From the NCBI GenBank assembly GCA_947259075.1, contig CAMYKQ010000059.1, positions 43,519 to 107,518 on the forward strand: DNA of 64,000 nucleotides, given 5' to 3'. The position numbers and the translations under genes are program-made. This DNA is from an uncultured Gammaproteobacteria bacterium. GTDB taxonomy: Bacteria; Pseudomonadota; Gammaproteobacteria; DRLM01. The notes beneath the pieces are model-generated. The model saw nothing but the letters and a program-made list of their open reading frames with translations, was not told the DNA's origin and did not search any database. Below, one piece after another: positions 28,126 to 37,439 of the stretch (position 1 is its first letter; each line of letters opens with the position of its first letter).

Positions 28126-28530
28126 TCAGCGCAGCAAACTGAAATCCGCTACGAAATCCGCACCCGTCCCCGCCGCGCTTACCGGCTTGATGAATAATTC
28201 AAAGGGGGGTGAATAACGGCTGGCGACTTGGTATGTCCCCTCGGGCAGCTGGGTATCAAACCGCCCGCGAAACACTAAGGAAAAGCGTTCCATATCCGCC
28301 ATGCCCGGCCAGTCTTGCACCTCCACCAGTTTCAACGAGGCGGCGTGGCCATTGGCGGGATCGGAAAATTGCAGCCAGCGCCACAGAAGCGGGGTAAAAG
28401 CCGCTTTGCCCAAGCGATCGGCGACCGGCCCGCCAATCACCCCCGTCGCGGCCATGAGTGGAAAAGGGCGTAAGCCCGCTGCCACCAGCGCTAAGCCGCC
28501 CGACAATAGAAACGCCCTGCGTCCGATCAT
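28126..28530 (-). CDS. Tat-exported DUF6916-like protein
   Basis: 134 residues. The start MIGRRAFLLSGGLALVAAG is a twin-arginine signal (G-R-R-A-F-L). The mature part contains FTPLLWRWLQF, LKLVEVQDWP, ERFSLVFRGRFDTQLPEGTY and FELFIKP. It shares the L.L.EV...R.FSL.FRG core with the cytosolic protein at 23748. A Tat signal implies export of a folded protein. It is first in the minus-strand run that continues with the PEP-CTERM-like and collar genes (82 bp to the next gene). Function unknown. Confidence 0.7.
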   Translation of the reverse strand: MIGRRAFLLSGGLALVAAGLRPFPLMAATGVIGGPVADRLGKAAFTPLLWRWLQFSDPANGHAASLKLVEVQDWPGMADMERFSLVFRGRFDTQLPEGTYQVASRYSPPFELFIKPVSAAGTGADFVADFSLLR

Positions 28531-28967
28531 GTTTATTGTTCTCCTTTTCGAACGGTGCCTTGCGCCTGCTACCCCTCACTGCAAATTAAGCAGCCGCGCA
28601 TGCGAAGGATAAATATTCCTCCTATCACGGCGCTGGCGCAAGACCAGACTAATCCTGACTGTAGCGGCACGAGCCCGCCACCACCATCGCCCCCAGCAAC
28701 CGCCAAGATTTAATTTGTCAGCTTTCCAGTCAATTACACGTTATTGCTAAATGACTCCGCCAATGCGCGGGCCCGGCCTGGCCTCGACGGCGGTTCAATA
28801 GGATGAAAATCGCGGAAACCGCCGGCTGAAAGGGCCGTGTGATATGAACGGGGGGCATGATATTGGCGCACCCGCGGTGTATCCACGCATCCCGTGTCCC
28901 CGATACGCCGTGCTGCGAAATACCCGTTCGAGCAAGGGTCCAGTTGCGGCATTCACGCCCCAGTTAC
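28531..28967. other. Intergenic region downstream of uvrB
   Basis: About 440 bases between uvrB and the Tat-signal gene, both on the minus strand. No convincing gene, tRNA or strong terminator was seen. The promoter of the collar cluster should lie here. Confidence 0.35.
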
Positions 28968-30980
28968 TCAGGCAGTGGGTATCAAAGCCTGCTCGCGCAA
29001 ATGATGAATCTCATCGCGCAGCCGCGCCGCCGCTTCGAACTCCAGATCGCGGGCATGCTGATACATCTGCTGTTCGAGTTTTTTAATTTTTTGCGCCAGC
29101 TTGTCCGGCGGCAGGGCCGCGTATTCCAAGGCCGCCTCGGCCACCTTGGCGTAGTGGCGCGCGGTATCCGGCGCGCCGGGACGCGCGCCCTCCATCACAT
29201 CGGTGACCGCCTTTTGAATGCCGCGCGGGGTGATGCCGTGGGCCGCGTTATAGGCAATCTGTTTATTGCGGCGGCGTTCGGTTTCGTCGATGGCGCGCTG
29301 CATGGAGCCGGTGATGCGGTCGGCATATAGAATCGCGGTGCCGTTGAGATTGCGCGCGGCGCGGCCTATGGTCTGGATCAGCGAGCGCTCGGAACGGAGA
29401 AAGCCTTCTTTGTCGGCGTCGAGTATCGCCACCAGCGACACCTCGGGGATGTCCAGCCCTTCGCGTAACAGATTAATGCCCACCAGCACATCGAAGCCGC
29501 CGAGACGCAGGTCGCGAATGATTTCCACCCGCTCCACCGTCTCGATATCGGAATGCAGATAACGCACCCGCACCCCGTGTTCCGCCAGATACTCCGTGAG
29601 GTCTTCGGACATGCGTTTCGTGAGCGTGGTCACCAGCACCCGCTCGCCCGCCGCCACCCGTTTATTGATCTCGGAGAGCAGGTCATCCACTTGGCTCACC
29701 GCGGGACGAATGATGATTTGCGGATCAATCAGCCCGGTGGGGCGCACGACTTGCTCGGCGATTTGACCGGAGTGGTCACGCTCGTAATCCGCCGGGGTGG
29801 CGGAGACGAAGATCGTCTGCGGCCGCCGTGTCTCGAATTCATCGAAACGCAGCGGCCGGTTATCCATCGCCGAGGGCAGACGGAAACCGTATTCCACCAA
29901 GTTCTGTTTGCGCGAACGGTCACCTTTGTACATCGCGCCCAATTGCGCAATGCTGACATGGCTTTCATCCACCACCAGCAGGGCGTCATCGGGCAGATAA
30001 TCGAACAAGGTCGCCGGCGACTCACCCGCGGCGCGGCCCGCCAAATGCCGCGAATAGTTTTCGATGCCGGGACAGTGCCCCAGCTCCACCAGCATTTCGA
30101 TATCGAGGCGGGTGCGTTCGTCGAGCCGCTGGGCCTCCACCAATTTATTCGCCTCGCGCAATTGCGTCAGCCGCTCTTTCAATTCCAGTTTGATGCGCTC
30201 CACCGCCTCCAGCACCTTATCGCGCGGCGTCACGTAATGGCTCTTGGGATAGATGCTGATGCGCGGCAGCTTACGAATCACCACGCCGGTGAGCGGATCG
30301 AACAGGCTGATGTTTTCAATCTCTTCGTCGAACAATTCAATCCGCACCGCCTCCGCTTCGGACTCCGCGGGGAAGATATCGATGACCTCGCCCCGCACCC
30401 GGTAGGTAGCGCGGCGCAACTCCACGTCGTTGCGGCTGTACTGCAACTCGGCGAGACGCCGCAGGATGCTGCGCTGATCGATAACCTCGCCGCGCGACAG
30501 GTGCAACAACATGCTCATATACGATCCAGGGTCACCCAAGCCGTAGATGCATGACACCGTGGCCACGATGATGACGTCGCGCCGTTCCATCAAGGCCTTG
30601 GTGGCGGAGAGGCGCATCTGCTCGATGTGCTCGTTGATCGAGGCGTCTTTCTCGATGTAGGTATTCGAGGACGGCACATAGGCCTCGGGCTGATAGTAGT
30701 CGTAATAGGAGACGAAGTACTCCACCGCGTTGTGGGAAAAGAAGTCCCGCATCTCGCCGTAGAGCTGGGCCGCGAGGGTTTTGTTGGGCGCCAAAATCAG
30801 CGCCGGGCGCTGCACTTGCTGGATGACATTGGCGATGGTGAAGGTCTTGCCCGACCCGGTCACACCCAACAGGGTTTGGCCCGCCAGCCCGTCGCGCAGG
30901 CCCGCCACCAGTGCCCGGATGGCCTCCGGCTGGTCGCCGGCGGGGGCGAATTGGGCGGAAATGTCAAAACTTCTACTCAT
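28968..30980 (-). CDS. uvrB: UvrABC nucleotide-excision repair subunit B
   Basis: 670 residues from ATG 30980 ([21 protein letters not shown]); an upstream ATG at 31004 would add eight unusual residues. Walker A is [10 protein letters not shown]. The beta-hairpin that opens DNA is rich in Tyr ([20 protein letters not shown]). Helicase motifs VDESHVSI and GRAARN follow, and the C-terminal UVR motif ([12 protein letters not shown]) contacts UvrC. It verifies DNA damage delivered by UvrA. It is divergent from the aminotransferase gene with under 90 bp between starts. Confidence 0.98.
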   Translation of the reverse strand: MSRSFDISAQFAPAGDQPEAIRALVAGLRDGLAGQTLLGVTGSGKTFTIANVIQQVQRPALILAPNKTLAAQLYGEMRDFFSHNAVEYFVSYYDYYQPEAYVPSSNTYIEKDASINEHIEQMRLSATKALMERRDVIIVATVSCIYGLGDPGSYMSMLLHLSRGEVIDQRSILRRLAELQYSRNDVELRRATYRVRGEVIDIFPAESEAEAVRIELFDEEIENISLFDPLTGVVIRKLPRISIYPKSHYVTPRDKVLEAVERIKLELKERLTQLREANKLVEAQRLDERTRLDIEMLVELGHCPGIENYSRHLAGRAAGESPATLFDYLPDDALLVVDESHVSIAQLGAMYKGDRSRKQNLVEYGFRLPSAMDNRPLRFDEFETRRPQTIFVSATPADYERDHSGQIAEQVVRPTGLIDPQIIIRPAVSQVDDLLSEINKRVAAGERVLVTTLTKRMSEDLTEYLAEHGVRVRYLHSDIETVERVEIIRDLRLGGFDVLVGINLLREGLDIPEVSLVAILDADKEGFLRSERSLIQTIGRAARNLNGTAILYADRITGSMQRAIDETERRRNKQIAYNAAHGITPRGIQKAVTDVMEGARPGAPDTARHYAKVAEAALEYAALPPDKLAQKIKKLEQQMYQHARDLEFEAAARLRDEIHHLREQALIPTA

Positions 30981-31067
30981 TGGGGATTCAGTGAAAAGCA
31001 GCATTCAAGTATAGTACGCATCCTGCTACGACTTGAAACTAAACTGACATTGGATACCAAATTGGAC

Positions 31068-32249
31068 GTGCAATTATCCACCCGCGTGCAACGCATCAAG
31101 CCCTCCCCCACCCTGGCGATCACGGCCCGCGCCGCGGCCCTGCGCGCGGCGGGCAAGGACATCATCGGCCTGGGCGCCGGCGAGCCCGACTTCGAGACCC
31201 CCGACCATATCAAACAGGCGGCCATCAAGGCCATCGAGGCGGGATTCACTAAATACACCGACGTGGCGGGCACCCCGGAGCTGCGCCGCGCCGTGGCCGC
31301 CAAGTTCGCCCGCGAAAACGGACTGGAGTACAAGCTCAATCAAGTGCTGGTCTCCGTGGGCGGCAAGCAGAGTTTCTTCAACCTGGTCCAGGCCCTGTTG
31401 AATCCGGGCGACGAGGTCATCATCCCCGCCCCCTACTGGGTGTCCTACCCGGATATGGTGCTGCTGGCCGACGGCGTGCCGGTGGTGATCTACGCCGGCA
31501 TCGAGCAGGAATTCAAGATCAGCCCCGCCCAGCTGGAAGCGGCCATCACCCCCATGACCCGCCTCGTGGTCCTCAACAGCCCCTCCAACCCCACCGGCGT
31601 GGCCTATAGCCGCGAGGAATTGGTGGCACTGGGCGAGGTGCTGCGGCGCCATCCCAAGGTGCTGATCGCCACCGACGATATGTACGAACACATCCTCTGG
31701 ACCGCGGAACCCTTCGTCAATATTCTCAACGCCTGCCCCGATCTTTATGAGCGCACCATCGTCCTCAACGGCGTCTCCAAGGCCTATGCCATGACCGGCT
31801 GGCGCATCGGCTACGCCGCCGGCCCGGCGCCGCTGATCGAGGCCATGAAGAACGTGCAGTCGCAGAGCACCTCCAACCCCACCTCCATTTCGCAGGTGGC
31901 GGCCCAGGCCGCGCTGGAGGGCGACCAGACTTTCATCCCGCGCATGTGCAAGGCCTTCAAAGAGCGTCACGATTATGTGGTCGGCGAACTCAACGGCATC
32001 GCTGGGGTGCGCGCCCTGCCCGGCCATGGCACCTTTTACACCCTGCCCCACGTCGCGGGCCTGATCGCCCGGACCCCGGGGGTGAAGAATGATGTAGAAT
32101 TGACCGAACATTTGATGAACGAAGCGGGCGTGGCCCTGGTGCCGGGTTCGGCCTTCGGGGCGCCGGGTTATCTCCGCCTCTCCTTCGCCACGGACATGGC
32201 CACCTTGCAGGAAGCATTGCGTCGCATCAAAAACGTGCTAAATAACTAA
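31068..32249 (+). CDS. PLP-dependent aspartate aminotransferase (class I, subgroup Ib)
   Basis: 393 residues if started at GTG 31068 (reading VQLSTRVQRIKPSPT); TTG codons at 31050 and 31062 are alternatives, and no ATG fits. Signatures are LAITARAAALRAAGKDIIGLGAGEPDF, NSPSNPTG, YEHILW, the PLP lysine segment VLNGVSKAYAMTGWRIGYAAG and the C-terminal RLSFA. Enzymes of this subgroup transfer amino groups between aspartate and 2-oxoglutarate, and some accept prephenate. Exact substrate is not decided by sequence. Transcribed away from uvrB; the pseudopilin gene follows 31 bp after its stop. Confidence 0.93.
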   Translation: MQLSTRVQRIKPSPTLAITARAAALRAAGKDIIGLGAGEPDFETPDHIKQAAIKAIEAGFTKYTDVAGTPELRRAVAAKFARENGLEYKLNQVLVSVGGKQSFFNLVQALLNPGDEVIIPAPYWVSYPDMVLLADGVPVVIYAGIEQEFKISPAQLEAAITPMTRLVVLNSPSNPTGVAYSREELVALGEVLRRHPKVLIATDDMYEHILWTAEPFVNILNACPDLYERTIVLNGVSKAYAMTGWRIGYAAGPAPLIEAMKNVQSQSTSNPTSISQVAAQAALEGDQTFIPRMCKAFKERHDYVVGELNGIAGVRALPGHGTFYTLPHVAGLIARTPGVKNDVELTEHLMNEAGVALVPGSAFGAPGYLRLSFATDMATLQEALRRIKNVLNN

Positions 32250-32280
32250 AAGCGGCCCCAGGCCCGTAAGGGGGATAGAC

Positions 32281-32817
32281 ATGGCGAACACAAGCCGGCA
32301 CCAGCGCCAACGCGGCTTCACCCTGGTCGAGGCCATGATTGCCCTGGCCGTCGCCGCCATCATCCTCGCCTGGGCCGTGCCCTCGCTGCAAGATTTCATC
32401 ACCCGCAACCGCATGAGCACCGAGGTCAACTACTTCACCGCCTCGCTGTATTTCGCGCGCAGCGAGGCGGTGAAGCGTTTGCAAAACACCGTGATCTGCC
32501 CTACCACCAATGGCAGCAGTTGTTCCGGCACCAGCAACTGGCATGCAGGCTGGATGGTGTTCAGCGATACCAATGGCAACAATACCGTTGACACCGCCGC
32601 TGGCGAGACCGTCCTGCAACAAAACCCGGCACTGCCCAGCCGCTTTCAAGCCACCGGTGCCCGCAACGTCATAGTCTTTCAACCCAATGGCCAATCGGCG
32701 GGAAGTAATGATACCTTCATCTTCTGCGATAGCGGCAGTGTAGCGGAGAGCCGTAGTATAGTTCTCTCGAACGAAGGCCGCGTCCGCAGCAACAAACTAG
32801 GAATTTTCGGCTGCTAA
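32281..32817 (+). CDS. GspH/FimT-family pseudopilin
   Basis: 178 residues. A short basic leader (MANTSRHQRQRG) is followed by FTLVEAMIALAVAAIILAWAVPSL, the prepilin signal cut by PilD after Gly, with Glu5 of the mature protein present. The globular part, with paired cysteines (ICPTTNGSSCSG, IFCDSG, GIFGC), fits FimT/FimU-type minor pilins that prime type IV pilus assembly. No other pilus gene is adjacent, which is not unusual for FimT homologues. It is 31 bp downstream of the aminotransferase. Confidence 0.88.
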   Translation: MANTSRHQRQRGFTLVEAMIALAVAAIILAWAVPSLQDFITRNRMSTEVNYFTASLYFARSEAVKRLQNTVICPTTNGSSCSGTSNWHAGWMVFSDTNGNNTVDTAAGETVLQQNPALPSRFQATGARNVIVFQPNGQSAGSNDTFIFCDSGSVAESRSIVLSNEGRVRSNKLGIFGC

Positions 32818-32841
32818 CACTTCGTTTCAAAAGCACAACAG

Positions 32842-32866
32842 AAAAACCGCGGAGATCATTCCGCGG
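32842..32866. terminator. Hairpin between convergent pseudopilin and GGDEF-EAL genes
   Basis: CCGCGGA/TCCGCGG stem (32847-32866) with a 6-nt loop. On the minus strand it is followed by GGTTTTTC; on the plus strand by CTATTATTTG. It is a plausible bidirectional terminator 30 bp past the pseudopilin stop. Confidence 0.6.
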
Positions 32867-33059
32867 CTATTATTTGTCTCACTCGGCTTATCCTGCGTAT
32901 CACCACCTCGCCTGGAAATTCATCGGCCCTCTAGCTGATTTCATCAGGCAATCAAAAACACGCAAAGCGAACAACGTGGACTGACGCGTGACCAGCGCGA
33001 AGAATGACCTATCCGGCCCCCTTCAAGAACCCGCCGGAGTAGCTTCGTGATAAGCGGGA

Positions 33060-35837
33060 TCATGCCGCATTCCACCGCAACTCCGCGGGCGAAAACCGCC
33101 GTCTCTCGCGTAATAATAGCAACATCGCCTCCGCGGGCAGCGGCATGCTGATGAGATAGCCCTGCACCGCATCGCACGATGTGTCGCTGAGAAACTCCCA
33201 CTGCGCCCGCGTCTCCACACCCTCGGCCACGACTTTGAGCTGCAGACTGCGCGCCAGCGCCACGATGGCATTGGCGATGGTCGCCGTATCGTTGTTGCGA
33301 TGCACATCGAGCATGAATGACTTGTCGATTTTCAGCGTGTCAATGGGATAACGCTTGAGATAACCGAGCGCGGAATACCCCGTGCCGAAATCATCGATGG
33401 CAAAACTCACCCCCTCGTCGCCCAAGAGCTTCAAGGAATCGCCCAAGCTCATGACATCATGAGCCAGCAAGCTTTCCGTGAGCTCGAATTCCAGCAAGCT
33501 CGGGGCCAGATCGCTGCGCGCCAAGGCATCCAGCACAATACGAGGAAAGTCTTGATCCCTCAATTGACGCACGGAAAGATTCACCGCCACCTTGATGGGC
33601 GGCGCTCCCGCCGCTTGCCACGCCTTGCACTGCCGGCATGCCTCACCAAGCACCCACGCGCCTATCGACTCAATCAAGCCGGTCTCTTCGGCCAATGGGA
33701 TAAATGTTTCAGGTGCGACATCGCCCAAACTTGGATGCTTCCAGCGCAGCAAGGCTTCTACGCCGATAATACCGCCATGGCGTAAATCGACTTGCGGCTG
33801 ATAATGCAGCGTCAACTCATCGCGCTCCAAGGCGCGCCGTAAATTGCTTTCCAAAGCCATACGGCCGTGGGCGTTGGCGGACATCCCCAAAGAATAGAAT
33901 TGATGCGTGTTACGCCCCTGCCTTTTTGCTTGATACATGGCGATATCCGCGTTCTTAAGCAGACTGTCGAGCGTACGCGCATCCTTGGGATAGAGCGTGA
34001 TGCCCATGCTCGGTGTCACATATAACGAACGTTCCGCGACATCGAAGGGCGCGGCAAAGGTTTCGCCGATCTTGCCGACGATTTTGTCGATATCGGCCGA
34101 GTCGGCGATAGCGGGCAGAATCAGGGTAAACTCATCGCCCCCCAAGCGGGCGACGGTATCGACCTTGCGCACGCTGCGTACCAGCCTTGCGGCGACTTCA
34201 CGCAACAAGTGATCTCCCGCCTCATGACCCAAGGTGTCATTGATGTCCTTGAAACGGTCCAGATCAAGAAATATCACCGCCACATTTTTCGTTTCGCGGT
34301 CCGCCTCCGCCATGGCTTGGTGCAGGCGGTCGTTGAAGAGCGCGCGATTAGGCAAGTCGGTCAGCTCGTCATAATAGGCGAGATAGTTCAAGCGCTCCTC
34401 GGCGCGCTTACGTTCGCTGATATCCAAGGCCACGGCGACCGCGCCGATGATGCCGCCTTGGGAATTGAGGACCGGGGTGTAACGGCACTCATATACCAAT
34501 TCATTCAGATTGAAGATCGAACAAAAAGCCTCGCCCGCAAGCGCCCGCCGAATATCGCGCTGTATCGCCGGCATGTTCTCCAAACCACCGGGGTGAGACC
34601 GCGCGCCATCGCGTCCACTCGTTTCCGAAAAACGCTTGAGTTCGGACCCTTCGGCGAACATCATCTCGCCATTCTTATCCAGCGCGAACAGCATCATGGG
34701 CGCGCTGGAGACCACGATACGCAATAATTCATCGCGCTCGTTCAAGGCATCTCGATGCGCCTGACGCAAACCAGTCACGTCGCGAAACACCAAGACCGCA
34801 CCGTACAATCGTCCGTCATGACGGATGGGCGCCGCCGATATTTCGATGAAAAATTCTTTACCGTCTCGATGACGCAAACGCTTGGCCTCGGTGCCCGGCA
34901 CCTCCCGGCCCTGCTGTACCGCCTGCATCAGCGCAGCGTCCGCCGAGGACCCGCTGCTTCCCTGCATAATTTGAAATACATAATCGAGCGGCAAGCCACG
35001 CGCCGCGATCAAACTCCAGCCGGTGAGCCGCTCAGCCACCGCGTTCATCGACTCCAGCTGTCCAGCGGCATCAACGACGATCACCGCATCGGCGATGGAA
35101 TGCAGCGTCACCGTTGCCCGCTCCCTTTCCCGGTCCAATGCCACTTGCGCCTGTTTATGCGAGGCAATCTCGCTCATGAGTTCTGATTGAGCGTGGTTGA
35201 TGGCCACGCGCATCTCCGCAAAGGCGCGCGTCAAGTCCCCCACCTCATCGCTGCCGGAGGGGGGTAATGGCGTGTCGAAGTGACCTTGCGCCAATACAGT
35301 GGCGGCCTCCGCCAATTGGTGGATGGGGCGGCGCACGAACCACTCCATCACCAAGCCCATAATCACAACGAATCCAGCCATGAACAAGAGCAATGACAGC
35401 ATCAAGTCATCGTGCTCATGACGGATCTCCGCCAGATAAGGGGCGAAATCCACCCATAAATCCACCTCGCCGAGCACCGTATCCATATATTGAATCGTGT
35501 GTTTGAAAAGGTGCGTTTCATCACCGGTCACTGCGGCTAATTTGCCGTACAAAGGATAGAGCCGTCTACCCTCCGCATCACGCAATTCCAATACGCGCCA
35601 ATCGTCATTCTGCGCCATCAGCACATCAAGATTGTCATATACATTATCGAGCTGATTTTCCAGCAACAGCGGCACCAAGCTCGCGGCCAGTGTCGTCAAA
35701 TGACGTGACACCACCTCTTCATATTGCTTGGAATTATGGGCGATGGATTTGGGCATCCACACCAAGGAAAGGTAAAGCGCGAAGGCAAGGCCCGCCACCA
35801 CCAGGGGTATCAATGATTTTATGCGTATACTCATCAT
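33060..35837 (-). CDS. Membrane-bound HAMP-PAS-PAS-GGDEF-EAL c-di-GMP protein
   Basis: 925 residues from ATG 35837; a GTG at 35846 is possible. Transmembrane helices near residues 9-27 and 150-170 bracket a periplasmic sensor domain of about 120 residues. Then come HAMP (RRPIHQLAEAATVLA), two PAS/PAC regions (~235-350 and ~365-490), GGDEF (VARLGGDEFTLIL, with an RKVD inhibitory site just before it) and EAL (GVEALLRWKHP, LKIDKSF, EGVETRAQ). Both active sites look intact, so it may make and break c-di-GMP. It starts 40 bp downstream of a PhnD-like periplasmic protein gene, a pairing that suggests the binding protein feeds a signal to the sensor domain. Confidence 0.95.
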   Translation of the reverse strand: MMSIRIKSLIPLVVAGLAFALYLSLVWMPKSIAHNSKQYEEVVSRHLTTLAASLVPLLLENQLDNVYDNLDVLMAQNDDWRVLELRDAEGRRLYPLYGKLAAVTGDETHLFKHTIQYMDTVLGEVDLWVDFAPYLAEIRHEHDDLMLSLLLFMAGFVVIMGLVMEWFVRRPIHQLAEAATVLAQGHFDTPLPPSGSDEVGDLTRAFAEMRVAINHAQSELMSEIASHKQAQVALDRERERATVTLHSIADAVIVVDAAGQLESMNAVAERLTGWSLIAARGLPLDYVFQIMQGSSGSSADAALMQAVQQGREVPGTEAKRLRHRDGKEFFIEISAAPIRHDGRLYGAVLVFRDVTGLRQAHRDALNERDELLRIVVSSAPMMLFALDKNGEMMFAEGSELKRFSETSGRDGARSHPGGLENMPAIQRDIRRALAGEAFCSIFNLNELVYECRYTPVLNSQGGIIGAVAVALDISERKRAEERLNYLAYYDELTDLPNRALFNDRLHQAMAEADRETKNVAVIFLDLDRFKDINDTLGHEAGDHLLREVAARLVRSVRKVDTVARLGGDEFTLILPAIADSADIDKIVGKIGETFAAPFDVAERSLYVTPSMGITLYPKDARTLDSLLKNADIAMYQAKRQGRNTHQFYSLGMSANAHGRMALESNLRRALERDELTLHYQPQVDLRHGGIIGVEALLRWKHPSLGDVAPETFIPLAEETGLIESIGAWVLGEACRQCKAWQAAGAPPIKVAVNLSVRQLRDQDFPRIVLDALARSDLAPSLLEFELTESLLAHDVMSLGDSLKLLGDEGVSFAIDDFGTGYSALGYLKRYPIDTLKIDKSFMLDVHRNNDTATIANAIVALARSLQLKVVAEGVETRAQWEFLSDTSCDAVQGYLISMPLPAEAMLLLLRERRRFSPAELRWNAA

Positions 35838-35876
35838 GGTGCTCACTGATGGTGACTATATTTTAGCTTAAGACCA

Positions 35877-36734
35877 TCAAGGTTTGAGGTCTTCGAGATC
35901 ATCCTCCCAGAATTCATCCAGCCCCCATTCCTTCAGGGGCAGGTAATCGTCAAGGCTGGCGCTAATAGGCGCGGACATGGGAATCTGTTCCATCAGTTCG
36001 CGTCCATGCGGTGTTTGCGATAAGGCGAGCCACGCCGCCTTGACACGCTCACGGTCCTCCTCGGGCACGCGCGGGTGGACCACTATGGGATGCGGCACCA
36101 TGCTACGTGTACGGTATATCACGCGCAATTGATCGCGCACCTCCGCCGGTTGCTCCTCCAAGGTCTGATCGACCCCCCCGCCCGCCACATTCAAACCTTG
36201 CACTACATGTAAATACACCGAACTGTGGGTCTGCACATAACGAGGCGTAAACCGCACATTGAATATGCGCTTTAAATCCGCCTTGATCATCAATGAAGCG
36301 CCCAGGGCATTCGCTGCCGGCAAGGCCACGCTCTGTCCCTCTAGGTCCTCCACCCTACTCAGCGGCGAATCACGCCGCACGACTACAATGCCATTGAGCG
36401 GGTGCGTGCCGTCGCGCACTAAGGGGATATAACCCTGCGTTTTCTGCACCCTGATTACATGGTAAGGATTCATATAGGCGAAGTCGAAGTCGCCGCGCAT
36501 GAATCGTTGCTCAAAGGCCAGTATTTTAGGCGACCCCGACAAGATGAAATGCAGACCCGTGCGCCGCTCCAATTCATCTAACAGCGGCTTCCAGATACTG
36601 AACAGCTTGCGCTGCTCGAATTGCGGCACCACGCCGAAAACATAGGCGGGAGATTTCGTGTCGGCGTATTTCACGGGCGCCGCGAGCGCCAGCAAACAAA
36701 ACAATACCACCCGCGGAATCATGCGACTATTCAT
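35877..36734 (-). CDS. PhnD-like periplasmic solute-binding protein
   Basis: 285 residues. N-terminal signal (MIPRVVLFCLLALAAPVKYA), then FGVVPQFEQRKLFSIWKPLLDEL, DFDFAYMNPYHVI, PLVRDGTHPLNGIVVVRRDSPL, LEGQSVALPAANALGASLMIKAD and VQGLNVAGGGVDQTLEE. These are the phosphate/phosphite/phosphonate-binding (PhnD) family blocks. No permease or ATPase is adjacent. It is instead followed by the GGDEF-EAL gene, so a sensory role is more likely than transport. The ligand is not predictable; relatives also bind other oxyanions and organophosphorus compounds. The C-terminal tail is acidic. Confidence 0.85.
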   Translation of the reverse strand: MNSRMIPRVVLFCLLALAAPVKYADTKSPAYVFGVVPQFEQRKLFSIWKPLLDELERRTGLHFILSGSPKILAFEQRFMRGDFDFAYMNPYHVIRVQKTQGYIPLVRDGTHPLNGIVVVRRDSPLSRVEDLEGQSVALPAANALGASLMIKADLKRIFNVRFTPRYVQTHSSVYLHVVQGLNVAGGGVDQTLEEQPAEVRDQLRVIYRTRSMVPHPIVVHPRVPEEDRERVKAAWLALSQTPHGRELMEQIPMSAPISASLDDYLPLKEWGLDEFWEDDLEDLKP

Positions 36735-37222
36735 CCCCCCAGCTTAAAACCGCCCATTCATTTAAGCGTCGCAGTCGCACAAGGTACGCCACCCTCTAAG
36801 CGTAGGATAGAAAATTCAATTACACAAACCGCAACACACTATGTTAAATGTGAATCCGCGTAGAAAAACGTTGAGGATTCGCGGGGGAGGCCGCCGTGGT
36901 CACGGCGCACGTCTAATTATCAATCCAGGGAAACGTAATAAACCCAGAGCAGCGCAATCAATCAAGCAGGACAAGGCCCGTCTAAGAGCACCCGTCCCGC
37001 CTAAAGCCGTATTTAGCTATTGCCATGTGGCGGATGCATGCTCGCCCTGCACTGCAGGGCTGGCAAGCCCGAAAGCCGTACAGACCCAGCTCAAGGTTAG
37101 ATGCCCTCGGAAACGGCGAACCCACGTATGATTTAAGTGATGGCGAGAATCGCCGCAGCGGCATAAGCAAAGGGCTGAAATAAAAAAGGCCCAGCCACTT
37201 GCCGGCTAAGCCTTTGTTTTTA
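36735..37222. other. Unexplained intergenic region with mutually exclusive hairpins
   Basis: About 490 bases. A 96-codon plus frame (36841-37131) and a 62-codon minus frame (36982-37170) overlap and neither has a good ribosome site. At 37044-37070, GCCCTGCACTGCAGGGC and GGGCTGGCAAGCCC overlap in GGGC, so only one of the two hairpins can form at a time. The tRNA-Asn terminator occupies 37182-37215. Nothing else is recognised. Confidence 0.4.
37182..37215 (-). terminator. Rho-independent terminator of tRNA-Asn
   Basis: On the minus strand AAAGGCTTAGCC pairs with GGCTGGGCCTTT (12 positions including two G-T pairs) around a 7-nt loop, then a run of T follows. It begins 8 bases after the tRNA 3' end. 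Confidence 0.8.
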
Positions 37223-37298
37223 TGGCTCCCCAGCGCGGACTCGAACCACGGACCCGGTGATTAACAGTCACCTGCTCTACCAGCTGAGCTACTGGGGA
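37223..37298 (-). tRNA. tRNA-Asn (anticodon GTT)
   Basis: A 76-nt minus-strand cloverleaf with encoded CCA: acceptor TCCCCAG/CTGGGGA, D arm GCTCAGCTGGTAGAGC, anticodon stem GGTGA/TCACC with loop CTGTTAA, T arm CCGTGGTTCGAGTCCGCG. The anticodon is GTT. Confidence 0.97.
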
Positions 37299-37321
37299 AG
37301 GATGGGCACAACGAGCTGCGT

Positions 37322-37350
37322 ATAGTACTGATGGAGCGCATCTCGGTCAA
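37322..37350 (-). promoter_or_regulatory. Sigma70 promoter of tRNA-Asn
   Basis: Minus-strand TTGACC (37350-37345) and TACTAT (37327-37322) are exactly 17 bp apart, and the -10 box ends 23 bases before the tRNA. This is the clearest promoter in the window. It faces away from the smr gene. Confidence 0.75.
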
Positions 37351-37439
37351 TAGAAACGCGGTCTGTTATGATGTTTTCCGCATGCCGCGCAACGGCTTGG
37401 CCCAGGCACGACACGATACCACTCACGATGGAGCACGCC

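Noticed and set aside
24858..28530. Prophage or tailocin
   Set aside because: Only collar-domain proteins are present; no capsid, terminase, sheath, tube, lysis or integrase gene was found.
36841..37131. 96-codon plus-strand gene
   Set aside because: No ribosome site, basic and cysteine-scattered composition, overlaps hairpins; not supported as coding.
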